Shown piece by piece: positions 22,934-34,370 of a DNA stretch of 64,000 bases (its first letter is position 1; each line of letters begins with the position of its first letter). The notes beneath the pieces were generated by a model. That model had not been told where the DNA came from and ran no database searches. It saw only the letters and a list, made by a program, of their open reading frames with translations. The translations under genes and the position numbers were made by a program. Origin of the DNA: Epiperipatus broadwayi (Eukaryota; Onychophora; Udeonychophora; Euonychophora; Peripatidae); NCBI GenBank assembly GCA_028023455.1, contig JAQFVV010006310.1, forward strand, positions 808,001 through 872,000. The letters are read 5' to 3'.

Positions 22934-24260
22934 TGTCTTCTTTCACTTGATCAAACTCATTCTTTTTGGGAATTTCTGTGAAATGTCTATCTTTTAAAAC
23001 ATTCCTGTCTATGCAAGTTTTGGTAACCTCAATTGCATTTCTTTTTGGTACTTCTGGGTAAGATTTTGGCTTAATTTCCTCAATATATATAACATTTTTA
23101 GATGAGGTTGAAAGAAGATTTACTTTGTATTCTTTCTCATTTACTTCAGTATCTATAGACTCTTCACTGTTCTGAGCTATATTTTGTTGTTCAAGAGATT
23201 CCTGCATGATTTTTATATCAGGTTTCATCCCTTCCATGTTTTTTGTATTTATTTCAGTATCCATTGCCGTCTCTGAATACAATTTTGAATCCTCTGATAT
23301 TTCCCTATTGATATTACAAATATCAATACTTACTGCATCAATTTTAGACTCTTCCATATCATCATTGACTTTAGACTCCTTTACAAATTTTACATCTCTT
23401 TTAGATTTTATTAAATCAGCTTGCAACTCCTCAGCAGTTTTTGCATCCATTTTACATTCTTCTACAGTTCCTTTATCAAGTCTTAACTCTTCCCCTGTTT
23501 TTACATCGATTTTAAACTCATCAATCTCTACAACTATTTTGGAGTCTTCTATTATCTCCACATCCATTTTACATCCTTTTACTGGTTCTACCTCAGATAT
23601 ATCAATTGTATTCTTTTTAGCATTCTCATTGGCTGGCATACAAGAATCTGCAGTTTCAGCATGCTTGTTTTCTTGGAGACGATCTTCTGGATCTGCTAAC
23701 TTTACTTGTTTGTAATGATAATGTCAATCCATATCTGAGTCTTTTGCAACATCAAGACATTCAAATTTTTCCCTTTTATGGAATAGCTTTTCTTCTCTTG
23801 GTTCACCATCCTGATCATCACTATCCCCTAAATTTCCTTCAGGAATTTCTCCTGCTTCCCCTAAATTCCCTTCAGGAATTTCTCCTGCTTCTCCTCCCTC
23901 TACATCTATATCGTCTTGGCTACCCTTCTTACTCTCTGCAATATCCACTGGGTGCTTCTCCAGGTTTATCATTTTCTTCTGAGAAGGCTCCTCCAGTTTG
24001 AACACTTCCTGCTGGCAGTTTATTCCCAATCTTTTTGAACCCTTATGTAACTCCTCTATATTTTGATTTCTTTCCTCCATTTTTCTGCCTAGGGCTTGCA
24101 GGCCTTCCCCTATCTCCATTTTATAGGCATCCAGTTTCTCCCTCATTCTAAGGTACCCCTCTTGTTGGACTGTCTCCATCATCACTTTCATCTGTAACCA
24201 GAAGGTTGGTGACATGATAATTTGGCTTTCCCCCATGACTTTCTTTGGATGGCTGTCCAT
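22887..24260 (-). CDS. Outer element ORF A: Gag-like acidic coiled-coil protein with one in-frame stop
   Basis: ATG at 24,260 opens a 178-codon run ending at TGA (23,724-23,726). The same frame continues without another stop for about 278 more codons to 22,887, so the two ORFs are one 458-codon frame with a single stop. Residues about 25-75 are charged heptad-like sequence (LQMKVMMETVQQEGYLRMR begins it), probably a coiled coil. Residues 124-145 hold two copies of EAGEIPEGNLG. After the stop, about 13 degenerate decapeptides of the form xKxDxKTxEE follow. Position (first ORF after the leader) and coiled coil suggest a Gag-type structural protein, an inference. No CCHC knuckle is present. The stop may be a mutation or a readthrough site. 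Confidence 0.55.
23190..23573 (-). repeat. Coding array of ~13 degenerate decapeptide repeats
   Basis: Within ORF A, units such as CKMDVEIIED, FKIDVKTGEE, CKMDAKTAEE, SKVNDDMEE and SKLYSETAMD follow one another at 9-10 residues. Position 2 is usually K, positions 3-5 alternate hydrophobic and D, and the unit ends E-E or E-D. At DNA level this is a 27-30-bp periodicity. It suggests an extended, acidic, repeat-expanded linker. Confidence 0.65.
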
Positions 24261-25677
24261 AATAACTTTCAGCTTTGGTTATGACTAAGAATTATACTAA
24301 TTATTAATACCTGCTCTAAATGATTATTTACTGACTCTCCCCCCAAGACGGCTCTCTCTCTCTCTCTCTAATTCCTAACTTTCAGACCACTGCATTCCTT
24401 TATTAACCTATCCTTACTACTGATCTCAATAACCACTGCCACTATCAAGTTTAAGTCCTATTTACATCTAACATACTCAAGTATTTTATAAAAAAAAATT
24501 TTCAAAAGTAATAGTAAAAGCATTTATGTAAAAAAAAATTTTAAAAAAATTTATACTATCAATTGCACCTCCTTTCTTCCTTCACTGAAGCCGATCATTC
24601 CTAAGAAAAGACTTAAAAAAAATTTTATTATGAAAAATTTTGCTTTCTATGCCAGGTTTGATCTGAAGTACACGTATATATCTCCATTTATTTAATCTAC
24701 TTTGCCCTCTCCTCTTTTTTGTTTCCTTGCTCGTTCTCCAAACCAATCCAAATTTTTATAATAAGTTTAAAGCGATAGAACCCCTTTATGCAAACCCTTT
24801 TCTCTATCCCTGATGACAAAATTTATATGAGGATGACTATCAACCTATTCAAATCACCCTCGGGCGCCAGTCACCAGTGAGCAAGAAAAACACCACATAT
24901 ATAACCTAAGATTCCAATTTCTAACATGTATGTGACACACCTAATATCTGGTTGACACATCCTGCCTACATTCATGCTATATCTGAGCCAGAGACACTTT
25001 TAAAATTCTTTACTTAAAGTAAACAGAGTCTCAGTAAATAGACAAAAAAAAAACTTATAAAATTTATATATATATGGCTCATGTGTATATAGTCAAGAAT
25101 ACTCCTCCCATTGCAATACCATAATTTAAAAAAAAAATTTACATATATTTTTCAACATATATCAATTCAGAGCCTGTATTCAGTTCAGGACCTGTATTCA
25201 GTTCAATGCTTTTATCAGTTCAGGGCATGTGAATTAACTAACTGGTTGTTCATACTCAAGAAAAAAAATATACATGTGGAAATGTTGTTAAAAAAATATT
25301 TCATGAAAAAAAAATCTTTTATATATATCAACACCCACACACTCAGTTTAGGGTGTGTAACTAAGTTTGTCCATGCATGGCATTCATATTTGGAGAGAAA
25401 ATATAATATAAATGCATATATATAAAAAAAAAAAAACACATATTCAATTCAGGGCCTATACCTGGTTCAAAACCATGTTCGGGGTCTATACTCAGTTCAG
25501 GGACATGAACATCAATTGAAGAAGCCCACTGACTTAAGCATCCATAATCAGTGAAAAAAAAAAAAATTTACATAATCAGGAAATAAAAATTTGTACTCAT
25601 ATATCTATCTTTCAGGGTCGTGAAAATTAACTAGGCCCCATGGAAGGGCGTCCATAATCGAGGAAAAAAAAAACCTA
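24261..25677 (-). other. Leader region between 5' LTR and ORF A
   Basis: Read on the minus strand from the LTR edge, it starts with a T-rich run (complement of 25,661-25,673), then a series of imperfect units around TTCAGTTCAGGGCCTGTA and its variants (25,140-25,540) separated by A-rich runs. Next come two primer-binding-site candidates (annotated separately), and finally about 600 nt of mostly non-coding sequence with a (TC)n tract at 24,351-24,371. Neither strand holds an ORF of recognisable type. The A-run plus CATAATC motif near 25,530-25,560 is repeated near 25,651-25,673, showing local duplication close to the LTR. Confidence 0.5.
24850..24869 (-). promoter_or_regulatory. Primer-binding-site-like sequence, displaced from the LTR
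   Basis: The minus strand reads TGGCGCCCGAGGGTGATTTG. Its first ten bases match the start of the classic tRNA-Lys-type primer binding site. It lies about 0.8 kb from the LTR edge at 25,678, far outside normal spacing. A weaker candidate, TGGACGCCCTTCCATGGGG, starts at 25,654, only 24 nt from the LTR. Either the leader grew between LTR and original site, or one of the two is chance. Confidence 0.4.
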
Positions 25678-27235
25678 TGTAACAGTCAGATTTGTACACT
25701 CATGCAACAAAATTCAGAGCCCAAGCAAAATATACCAAAGCTGACCGTAGTGAGGTGGTTGAGACCTCTAATCCGACCAAACTCCAACTCATCTGCCAGT
25801 ACTCCAAATTTAACACCTTATGAGTGACATTCCTGGGGCTACACTCGGTTCTCATTTAACCGCGAGCCCACATAGAACAGGGAGAAACACGAGACTTAAG
25901 GTCATTACTAACCTAACTAAATAAGTGATATATATAACACTTGACACTCTATTAATCTTAAATACAAGACATACACATATAGCATATAAACTCATTAAGA
26001 TATTGGAGTATGAACTGTGACATTTAATAATATACTGTGGATTGGATAAAATACTATGGATTGGATAAGATACTGTGGTTTGGTTTGATCTAGAGTCTGA
26101 GCAAGAAAGATATACAACAGTTTATATTTAAAAGGATTTATTAAAACAATAACAAATGATCTAACACAAAATATCATAATGGCAAGGATTGTATAATCTT
26201 CACAAGGTATTCAATACAGGCAAGCATGTTACAATAGTTGGAACTGTTATCAAGTACATCAATTCCCTTTTAAACATATTACAATACATGTGTGTGTGAG
26301 TTATAGAAGTCATGCCTAATTATTTAATATGCTCATCTTATGAACTTGACTTGCTTAAGTTAGAAGTTGATACCTTAGTAGAGATGATGATGAGTATAGC
26401 CAGTTTTAAAGGCTGTTATATATACTAATTAAATGAGCAACTAAATAAACTCAGAATCATGCAGATTCAAACTCCAGTCTAAAGCTAAATGATTAATTAC
26501 TATGGGAAAAAGAACTGGTTACCATTAGGTTCACATATATGCGCTATGGTGCTAATAAAATATTAAAGAAATAAACTTGCAGTGCGAGTGTGTGATTCTT
26601 CAAGAGTTTCAGCATCAAATGCTCGGTTTGCTCTGAGACCGATGGTTTGCTGCTATTGATGTACGAACATAAAGTTCAGGAAGTCGGATTGGCTTTATGG
26701 AAAAATCTGGGTCGTCACGCCCCCAGTTGTAATGAAGATAGCCATAACCCGAACTAAATAAAGGGGCGGTTTGTTACCGTGAACCCTTGTCCGAGGCAGC
26801 AAAACATAACACATGTAAGTGTACTATATAAAAACACACCCGCAATGCACGCAATATATATATATAAAGCAATAAGTATGTATATAATTAATTGTGCCTA
26901 AAACAGATAGCTTTTATCTGTCAAGCTAATTCAAAACAGTTCTTAAAATTAGCATTATAATTATGCTAATAAAATGGGCTTAAATTGCATAAAAATAATC
27001 TAGTTAAGATCCTGAATCTGCATATAAAGATTCTTAATTAAGGAGGGAAAGTATATTCGATGGGACTTAATACAAACATTAGCAAATATACTTGATGTCT
27101 AGACAATATATATATCCCCTTCCAACTAATAAATATCAAAGGTTATAATATAAGATCGGTTAAGCAAATCTTAAAAAATACGATTTTACAATATAACTAT
27201 GATAACAACGAGTGGTTAGCGCATTCGTTTATTAC

Positions 27236-29382
27236 TGTACCAATCGGAATGAAAGTGAAGATCGAATCTAATTGCAAACACAATATCTGCTCTACAAGGG
27301 TGCCATCTAGGCATTTGATCCTAGAAAAATTTATAGAGTAGGCAGATACGCGCTGTTAAGATTCCACTTTATTTAAATATTCCGATCGTTAGCCCAAGTC
27401 ACTAGCTCAGCGGAGACGCAGAGATAAAAATCTATACATTTTATATCTTAACTATAAAAGAATAAAAGCCACTGCCAGAAATTAACACATAAAAATATTT
27501 ATTTACGCACATATAAAATAATATTTAAAATTTGAGGAATAGGTTTAACATTTTTAGATTTTTATATTCTTATTACTCTTTAATTTTTACATTTACATAA
27601 ATTTCAATGATTTTAATTTTTTTTTTATTTAGATTGTCAAGTATGAATAGACTACATAGATCTGCATTTGAAAATAAAACATTCTATCCCTATTTAACCC
27701 TAGGCTAAAATTCGCAGTCAAACTGGCATCAATCCATCCGATACATTTATGTATTCAATGTAGCATGAAAATACAACAGCACAAAGATACTATACTGTCA
27801 GGAATGGACATCTGAACAATATAGTTTAAGAAAAACATTGACTCTTGTCTAATACAGGAATATGACGTCTGTATAGCAAGAAGAACAATAAAATAAAAAC
27901 TCCATAGGAAGGGACCGCGATCCTTTTTGCCGACTTACAATCCCATCCATAGGCAAAGGGTTGGTGCGGTGTATACAGCGATTCTGCACGTAGCGAAACT
28001 CATACTACATCTACTAATTACACAAATATATCCAATCCATTGACCCAATTCAACAACGACACAAATAACCTAAGATTACCCTCCCCTAATATAACTTTAC
28101 AAATCTATATAGCCATTCACGCCCGACTTAAGTTTAACATTTAGATACGTTCGCACAAATGAGTTTAAAAATGTTGGGTATAGATCGATTACATAGATTC
28201 CACGGTCAAAAACATTTCAAAATAAACATAAACGATCAAAATACAAAATTATTGATACCGACAATCGCAGAGGGAAACTTATAAGTAACCCAATAGTATT
28301 CACCATAAGATACTTGCGTTGTCACCAATAACTTAAAAGACATCCGAATAAATACATTTTAGATACTCACCGTAAGGTATCATTATTTATCGAATGTCTA
28401 TATATTTTGATCAAATATGAAAACCAAAATATAATTAACCGCAAACGAATCCATGCAAGCGTCTATAAACAACTTGAAATTACCTCATTTAAAATTTAAA
28501 CAATAAATATCAATACAATAAATAATAAATGGAAATGATTTTTTTTTATCAAACGCACACATATATAAAATATCACATTATCAATTTAGTTGACACATAA
28601 GTCAGAGAAAAGTTCCTTTTTATAAAATTTAAATTTACTTAGCAATCTTTAAAGTTCTTAATTAAGGTTATGATTTTAACAATTGTTCAGTTCTATTGCT
28701 TACGGTAGAGAAGTCCCTGTTCCCGTTGGCAATTCCCACGCAGACTTTCCTGGAAGACCGGTCTGATGTTTTGGAGGTGGCAGTTGCTGGTTCTGTCCTG
28801 GTATCACAGTCTTTGCATTTTTAAATAAGTGAGTGAGGACGACAAGTGCCTCTTGTCGCCAGACTCACCAAAATCAAGTTGGAAAAAGCTCTCTCTGACT
28901 GGAACTCAATATTTTTTTCTTTTTATAGTCCTCCTAGGGATTCCATGAACAAAAACGTCACTGTTCTGTTTTTTCGTTATGGTCCGGGCCTTTATTTGGC
29001 TTCCATTGGTCAAGCTAAAATCCCTTTCTTCTCTTATCTAACTTTCCATCTGACTTTTTAATTAAACAGCTTTTAGATAATTAATAAACAATCATTTCCA
29101 TTTATAGATTACAGGAATTAATTAATACCTGTTTTTATTTTAACTTACGTTATTTTTTTATTAAAATACTTTTATAAATCTTTTTTTTTTTATAAAAAAT
29201 ACATTCAGATACCTTTTTTTATTTATTAAAAAAAATATTTTTAAAGTTTAGCATCTGTGCGAATGTATATACGTATAACAAACATTTTTAATTTTAGCGT
29301 TTAGTTTTTTTTTTACTTTTATTTGCGAACTTTTAAGTCTTTATTTTAAATTAATGTAACGACATATTTATATATCGTTACA
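27236..29382 (-). repeat. Nested element LTR, copy 1
   Basis: It is bounded by TGTACC and GTTACA. The last bases form a small palindrome, TGTAACG...CGTTACA (29,354-29,382), which in minus orientation is the first bases of the LTR. A 71-codon open run on the plus strand at 28,846-29,061 recurs in the other LTR and is antisense to the element, so it is not called as a gene. Confidence 0.85.
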
Positions 29383-29938
29383 TATCAGTAAACTTCCTCA
29401 AAAAACAAAAAACATTAAAAAAAAAAAAAAAAAAAGAATTTACTTAGTGTTAGTAATTACGTTACACAAATTGATTATATATGAAAATTTCAAAAGGACA
29501 AAACTTTTTTTTTTTACAAGACAAAACAGTAATTACACACAAATATAATGAAAAAAAAAAATGTTGACTGTTGATTCCTTATTACCAGCTAAATTTCTGC
29601 CCCCTCCCTTCCAAGTTTCATTTCTCCTACCTTTAAGTATTATTTAGGCAAGTTAAACGATTAAATTTTAAACAAGACTTTTTTTAAAAAAAAATTATGA
29701 TTTATATTTATTAATTACGTTTTATTTATTACTTTTTTATTCCTCGTATTTCTCTTTACATATGCGCAATTTTTCTTACTGGCAGTACCTTTTTACACAA
29801 AATTTAAACTATAACTTTACGTTAATACAAAACATATATCTATATAATTTTCAGAAAAAATTTACGGGCATGATTCCCTTTTAAAATTCTCAGGGCACTC
29901 GTGTTTATTAAAGATCGGCCCAAGTTGGGTAGCCAGTT
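29383..29938 (-). other. Internal region of the nested element (556 bp)
   Basis: Non-coding and A/T-rich, with an A run near 29,415-29,434. The minus-strand primer-binding-like site TGGCTACCCAACTTGGGCC occupies 29,917-29,935. At the opposite end the minus strand reads TTTTTTGAGGAAG about a dozen bases before the LTR, a weak polypurine candidate. Gag and pol are absent. Confidence 0.75.
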
Positions 29939-32073
29939 TGTACCAATCGGAATGAAAGTGAAGATCGAATCTAATTGCAAACACAATATCTGCTCTACAA
30001 GGGTGCCATCTAGGCATTTGATCCTAGAAAAATTTATAGAGTAGGCAGATACGCGCTGTTAAGATTCCACTTTATTTAAATATTCCGATCGTTAGCCCAA
30101 GTCACTAGCTCAGCGGAGACGCAGAGATAAAAATCTATACATTTTATATCTTAACTATAAAAGAATAAAAGCCACTGCCAGAAATTAACACATAAAAATA
30201 TTTATTTACGCACATATAAAATAATATTTAAAATTTGAGGAATAGGTTTAACATTTTTAGATTTTTATATTCTTATTACTCTTTAATTTTTACATTTACA
30301 TAAATTTCAATGGTTTTAATTTTTTTTTTATTTAGATTGTCAAGTATGAATAGACTACATAGATCTGCATTTGAAAATAAAACGTTCTATCCCTATTTCA
30401 CCCTAGGCTAAAATTCGCAGTCAAACTGGCATCAATCCATCCGATACATTTATGTATTCAATGTAGCATGAAAATACAACAGCACAAAGATACTATACTG
30501 TCAGGAATGGACATCTGAACAATATAGTTTAAGAAAAACATTGACTCTTGTCTAATACAGGAATATGACGTCTGTATAGCAAGAAGAACAATAAAATAAA
30601 AACTCCATAGGAAGGGACCGCGATCCTTTTTGCCGACTTACAATCCCATCCATAGGCAAAGGGTTGGTGCGGTGTATACAGCGATTCTGCACGTAGCGAA
30701 ACTCATACTACATCTACTAATTACACAAATATATCCAATCCATTGACCCAATTCAACAACGACACAAATAACCTAAGATTACCCTCCCCTAATATAACTT
30801 TACAAATCTATATAGCCATTCACGCCCGACTTAAGTTTAACATTTAGATACGTTCGCACAAATGAGTTTAAAAATGTTGGGTATAGATCGATTACATAGA
30901 TTCCACGGTCAAAAACATTTCAAAATAAACATAAACGATCAAAATACAAAATTATTGATACCGACAATCGCAGAGGGAAACTTATAAGTAACCCAATAGT
31001 ATTCACCATAAGATACTTGCGTTGTCACCAATAACTTAAAAGACATCCGAATAAATACATTTTAGATACTCACCGTAAGGTATCATTATTTATCGAATGT
31101 CTATATATTTTGATCAAATATGAAAACCAAAATATAATTAACCGCAAACGAATCCATGCAAGCGTCTATAAACAACTTGAAATTACCTCATTTAAAATTT
31201 AAACAATAAATATCAATACAATAAATAATAAATGGAAATGATTTTTTTTTTATCAAACGCACACATATATAAAATATCACATTATCAATTTAGTTGACAC
31301 ATAAGTCAGAGAAAAGTTCCTTTTTATAAAATTTAAATTTACTTAGCAATCTTTAAAGTTCTTAATTAAGGTTATGATTTTAACAATTGTTCAGTTCTAT
31401 TGCTTACGGTAGAGAAGTCCCTGTTCCTGTTGGCAATTCCCACGCAGACTTTCCTGGAAGACAGGTCTGATGTTTTGGAGGTGGCAGTTGCTGGTTCTGT
31501 CCTGGTATCACAGTCTTTGCATTTTTAAATAAGTGAGTGAGGACGACAAGTGCCTCTTGTCGCCAGACTCACCAAAATCAAGTTGGAAAAAGCTCTCTCT
31601 GCCTGGAACTCAATATTTTTTTTCTTTTTATAGTCCTCCTAGGGATTCCATGAACAAAAACGTCACTGTTCTGTTTTTTCGTTATGGTCCGGGCCTTTAT
31701 TTGGCTTCCATTGGTCAAGCTAAAATCCCTTTCTTCTCTTATCTAACTTTCCATCTGACTTTTTAATTAAACAGCTTTTAGATAATTAATAAACAATCAT
31801 TTCCATTTATAGATTACAGGAATTAATTAATACCTGTTTTTATTTTAACTTACGTTATTTTTTTATTAAAATACTTTTATAAATTTTTTTTTTTTATAAA
31901 AAATACATTCAGATACCTTTTTTTTATTTATTAAAAAAAATATTTTTAAAGTTTAGCATCTGTGCGAATGTATATACGTATAACAAACATTTTTAATTTT
32001 AGCGTTTAGTTTTTTTTTTACTTTTAAGTCTTTATTTTAAATTAATGTAACGACATATTTATATATCGTTACA
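29939..32073 (-). repeat. Nested element LTR, copy 2
   Basis: Matches copy 1 end to end with a few substitutions (for example GTTCCC/GTTCCT near 31,425 and GACCGG/GACAGG near 31,460) and small indels, so the two LTRs probably descend from one recent transposition. Confidence 0.85.
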
Positions 32074-33520
32074 TTACCAATATTATAATTTCGAAACAAT
32101 GATTCAATAAAATAAACAAGGCTTTTAAAATGTCTAAGTGAAGATTACAATTATCTCCTTTATAAATTACTTACTTAGTTTCACTGTTTCAAAATCTGAG
32201 CATATTATCACATATTAAACATAACAAAATGCATTTAAACAAAATATTAAAATTACTGAAATTTGGCAAGACCGTTAGTTTGTAGGAATTGAAGAGAATA
32301 AATTTCGGACATTTAACGAGTATTAAAAAAAATATATATGAAATCTTTTAATTCATAAAAGATTTCAGCAGTTTATAAAATTAAGGTAAGTGATTTTTTT
32401 TTCTTTTACATTATATATAAAGTCACAGACCGATAGTTTCTTTTTATAAGAGGGTAAAATTGAAAGAGTTTTTATAATTTAGATAGAACGTTCTTTTGAA
32501 AGTGTTATAAGAATTTATAGATTAAAGTTCATACCGCAGCTTTTTTAAAAATGATTACCATCTCTCTGCCTCCTTGAGTGGACTTGAAGCGTATATCAAT
32601 GATAGTGGTTGGAATAGGGCGTCTGACAGCATCATAATCTTCAGTGGCCTTTCAGATAGGTTAAATTTCTTCATATTCTCCATGCAGGTTGCTGGAAAGT
32701 CTATTCAAAGGAATGTTTAGAGGAACTGAGAGTAGCCATCTGGCTCCAGAGCCAGTAAATATATTATTTTACTCGATCATTTTGGATTCTGGTCTCCACA
32801 ACAATTTTCAGAAAAAAAAAGCTAAAGAGTAAATTTCAAAAAAAAAATCTGCAATATTTATATTCCCTAGATCAAAAGCCAGCGACTATTTTAAAACACA
32901 ATTCAGACTTCTAAGTTTTAGCCTTAGGTCTCTTTTGATTCTTATCTTTTTTTTATCTTGTTGCCCAAACATTTACTGGTTTGATCTGGGAAAAGAAATT
33001 CATTACAATCGTAATGAATGAGCTCTAGAACAATGTCAATAACCTAGGGACCTTCTGATCTCACCTGCGAATTATTCTAAATAGTCTTATTACCAATCTG
33101 TGAATTTCGCATGTGATTTATAATTTACCCAAACCAAACTTGTTAAAGAATATTTAGCCACATTTTCTAAACAAAATAACCCTTATACAATATATTATTT
33201 ATATAAATGCTGCAATATATCCATACAAAATTTAATATCATTATCATTTACAGGTGCTTGTATGTGTGACAATAAACATATAATTGTTTGAATGCATATA
33301 AAACTGTGACTATATATATATATATATAACTGTATAAATGAATATATCGCTGTGTGAATATATACAACTGTGTAAACACATATATACAGCTGTGTAAAGG
33401 CATATAACACTGAGTGGATACATATACACTTGTACTAAAGAGTTTTCAAAACCGGCATAGATGTGTCTATGGAGACATAAGGTGAAACAGATAGAAGGAC
33501 AGTAATATCTGTTTCAGTAT

Positions 33521-34370
33521 AGTTGCTGAATGTCACAATGATAGAGTTTGAATTCATATGGACGCAAAAATCAACTTTTTTGTGTTTCATAGCCCATAAT
33601 GTGTATTTGATGGCATGATGAAGTCCACCAAATTATAGACTTAATGAAGTTTATCAAATGCTTACTTGATTTATATCCTTCCTAAAAATGTCAATAAATC
33701 AGTATACTATTTTAGAAAAAACCAGCTTACCAAAAGATACCATGGCTTGCTGGAAGGGTTACTATGCTATGATTTTATATGTATTCTAATTAATCTATAT
33801 GCAAAGAAGCACAAATGAATAATTACTGCTTGTCAAATATATATAAAGTATATAGCTGGTGAGTAGAATGTTATATATATATTGAGAACCAGATTATTTT
33901 AAATACCTTGTAATTAAAATCTTTAAATTACAAGATTTAAAAATAAATAATTTTTGTCTAAATTATTTAACTAAAACTAAGACGTTTCCAGTTTTATTTT
34001 ACTAAAAAAAGGAAAACTCCAAAAATCTTTCTATATTGGAGAACAAAAAAACATGTTCGCATATTTTTAAAGATAGATAAATTAATAATAATATAAAAAA
34101 AAGAAAAAAAACTTTTATAAAGGACTGTCAATGAAACACTTTTACTTTTCATTAGAAATAATGAATAAATTAACAACTTTGATTTGTAGGGGGATAATAA
34201 TAATACATACATACATACATGTGAATTATATGTATATTTTTCAACATCAAATTATGTCTTGTGAAAATATATGGTTTAATAAGTTTATTTTTTAACTAAT
34301 GAAATATGAGCATGCACACACATTTAAATGTGTGTCATGTAGACCCATATATATTAAAATCAGGCATCAA
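33521..34370. other. AT-rich spacer, no gene seen
   Basis: Low-complexity DNA with a short CATA microsatellite at about 34,201-34,219. An antisense run at 33,994-34,212 encodes only hydrophobic low-complexity residues and is not a credible gene. Confidence 0.45.

Larger units (their letters stand above)
27236..32073 (-). mobile_element. Nested LTR element with giant LTRs and almost no internal region
   Basis: The element is 4,838 bp: LTR 27,236-29,382 (2,147 bp), internal 29,383-29,938 (556 bp), LTR 29,939-32,073 (2,135 bp). It starts TGTACCAATCGG and ends CGTTACA, and is flanked by TTAC at 27,232-27,235 and 32,074-32,077; the empty site with one TTAC is at 20,493-20,496. Minus orientation is preferred because TGGCTACCCAACTTGGGCC, a primer-binding-site-like sequence, lies 3 nt inside the LTR edge at 29,917-29,935. 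No protein is encoded internally. This is a non-autonomous design that needs enzymes from another element. The LTRs are nearly identical, apart from a ~12-bp deletion near 32,020 and scattered changes. Confidence 0.88.
18936..33516 (-). mobile_element. Outer non-autonomous LTR retrotransposon, interrupted by a nested element
   Basis: Two near-identical repeats (18,936-21,933 and 25,678-33,516 once the 4.84 kb nested insertion is removed) begin TGTAACAG and end TGTTTCA on the plus strand. GTAT flanks both outer ends (18,932-18,935 and 33,517-33,520), the 4-bp target duplication of an LTR insertion. Minus orientation is chosen because the ORFs are on that strand and a polypurine-like TTTGGGGAAA abuts the LTR at 21,934-21,943. 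The internal 3.74 kb encodes no recognisable protease, reverse transcriptase, RNase H or integrase. The two LTRs differ by only scattered substitutions and short indels, implying recent insertion. The 4-bp duplication and TG/CA ends fit the Ty3/gypsy group, which is inference. Confidence 0.85.
25678..33516 (-). repeat. Outer element LTR, split copy (5' LTR in element orientation)
   Basis: The LTR occupies 25,678-27,235 and 32,078-33,516, about 2,997 bp in total, almost exactly the length of the intact LTR. It is split by the nested element plus one copy of TTAC. Aligned against 18,936-21,933 it shows scattered single-base changes and short indels, such as loss of CATT in the ACGAGACTTAAGGTCATT region. 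Confidence 0.85.

Noticed and set aside
23206-23715. 169-codon plus-strand open run rich in Ser, Ile and Phe
   Set aside because: Antisense shadow of the decapeptide array of ORF A.
28846-29061. 71-codon plus-strand open run, with a 77-codon version at 31,533-31,766
   Set aside because: Same place in both LTRs of the nested element and antisense to its inferred orientation; no domain.
18936-33516. Reading the 3 kb repeats as a segmental duplication
   Set aside because: TG/CA ends, matching 4-bp GTAT at both outer edges and a purine tract at the LTR edge fit an LTR insertion better.
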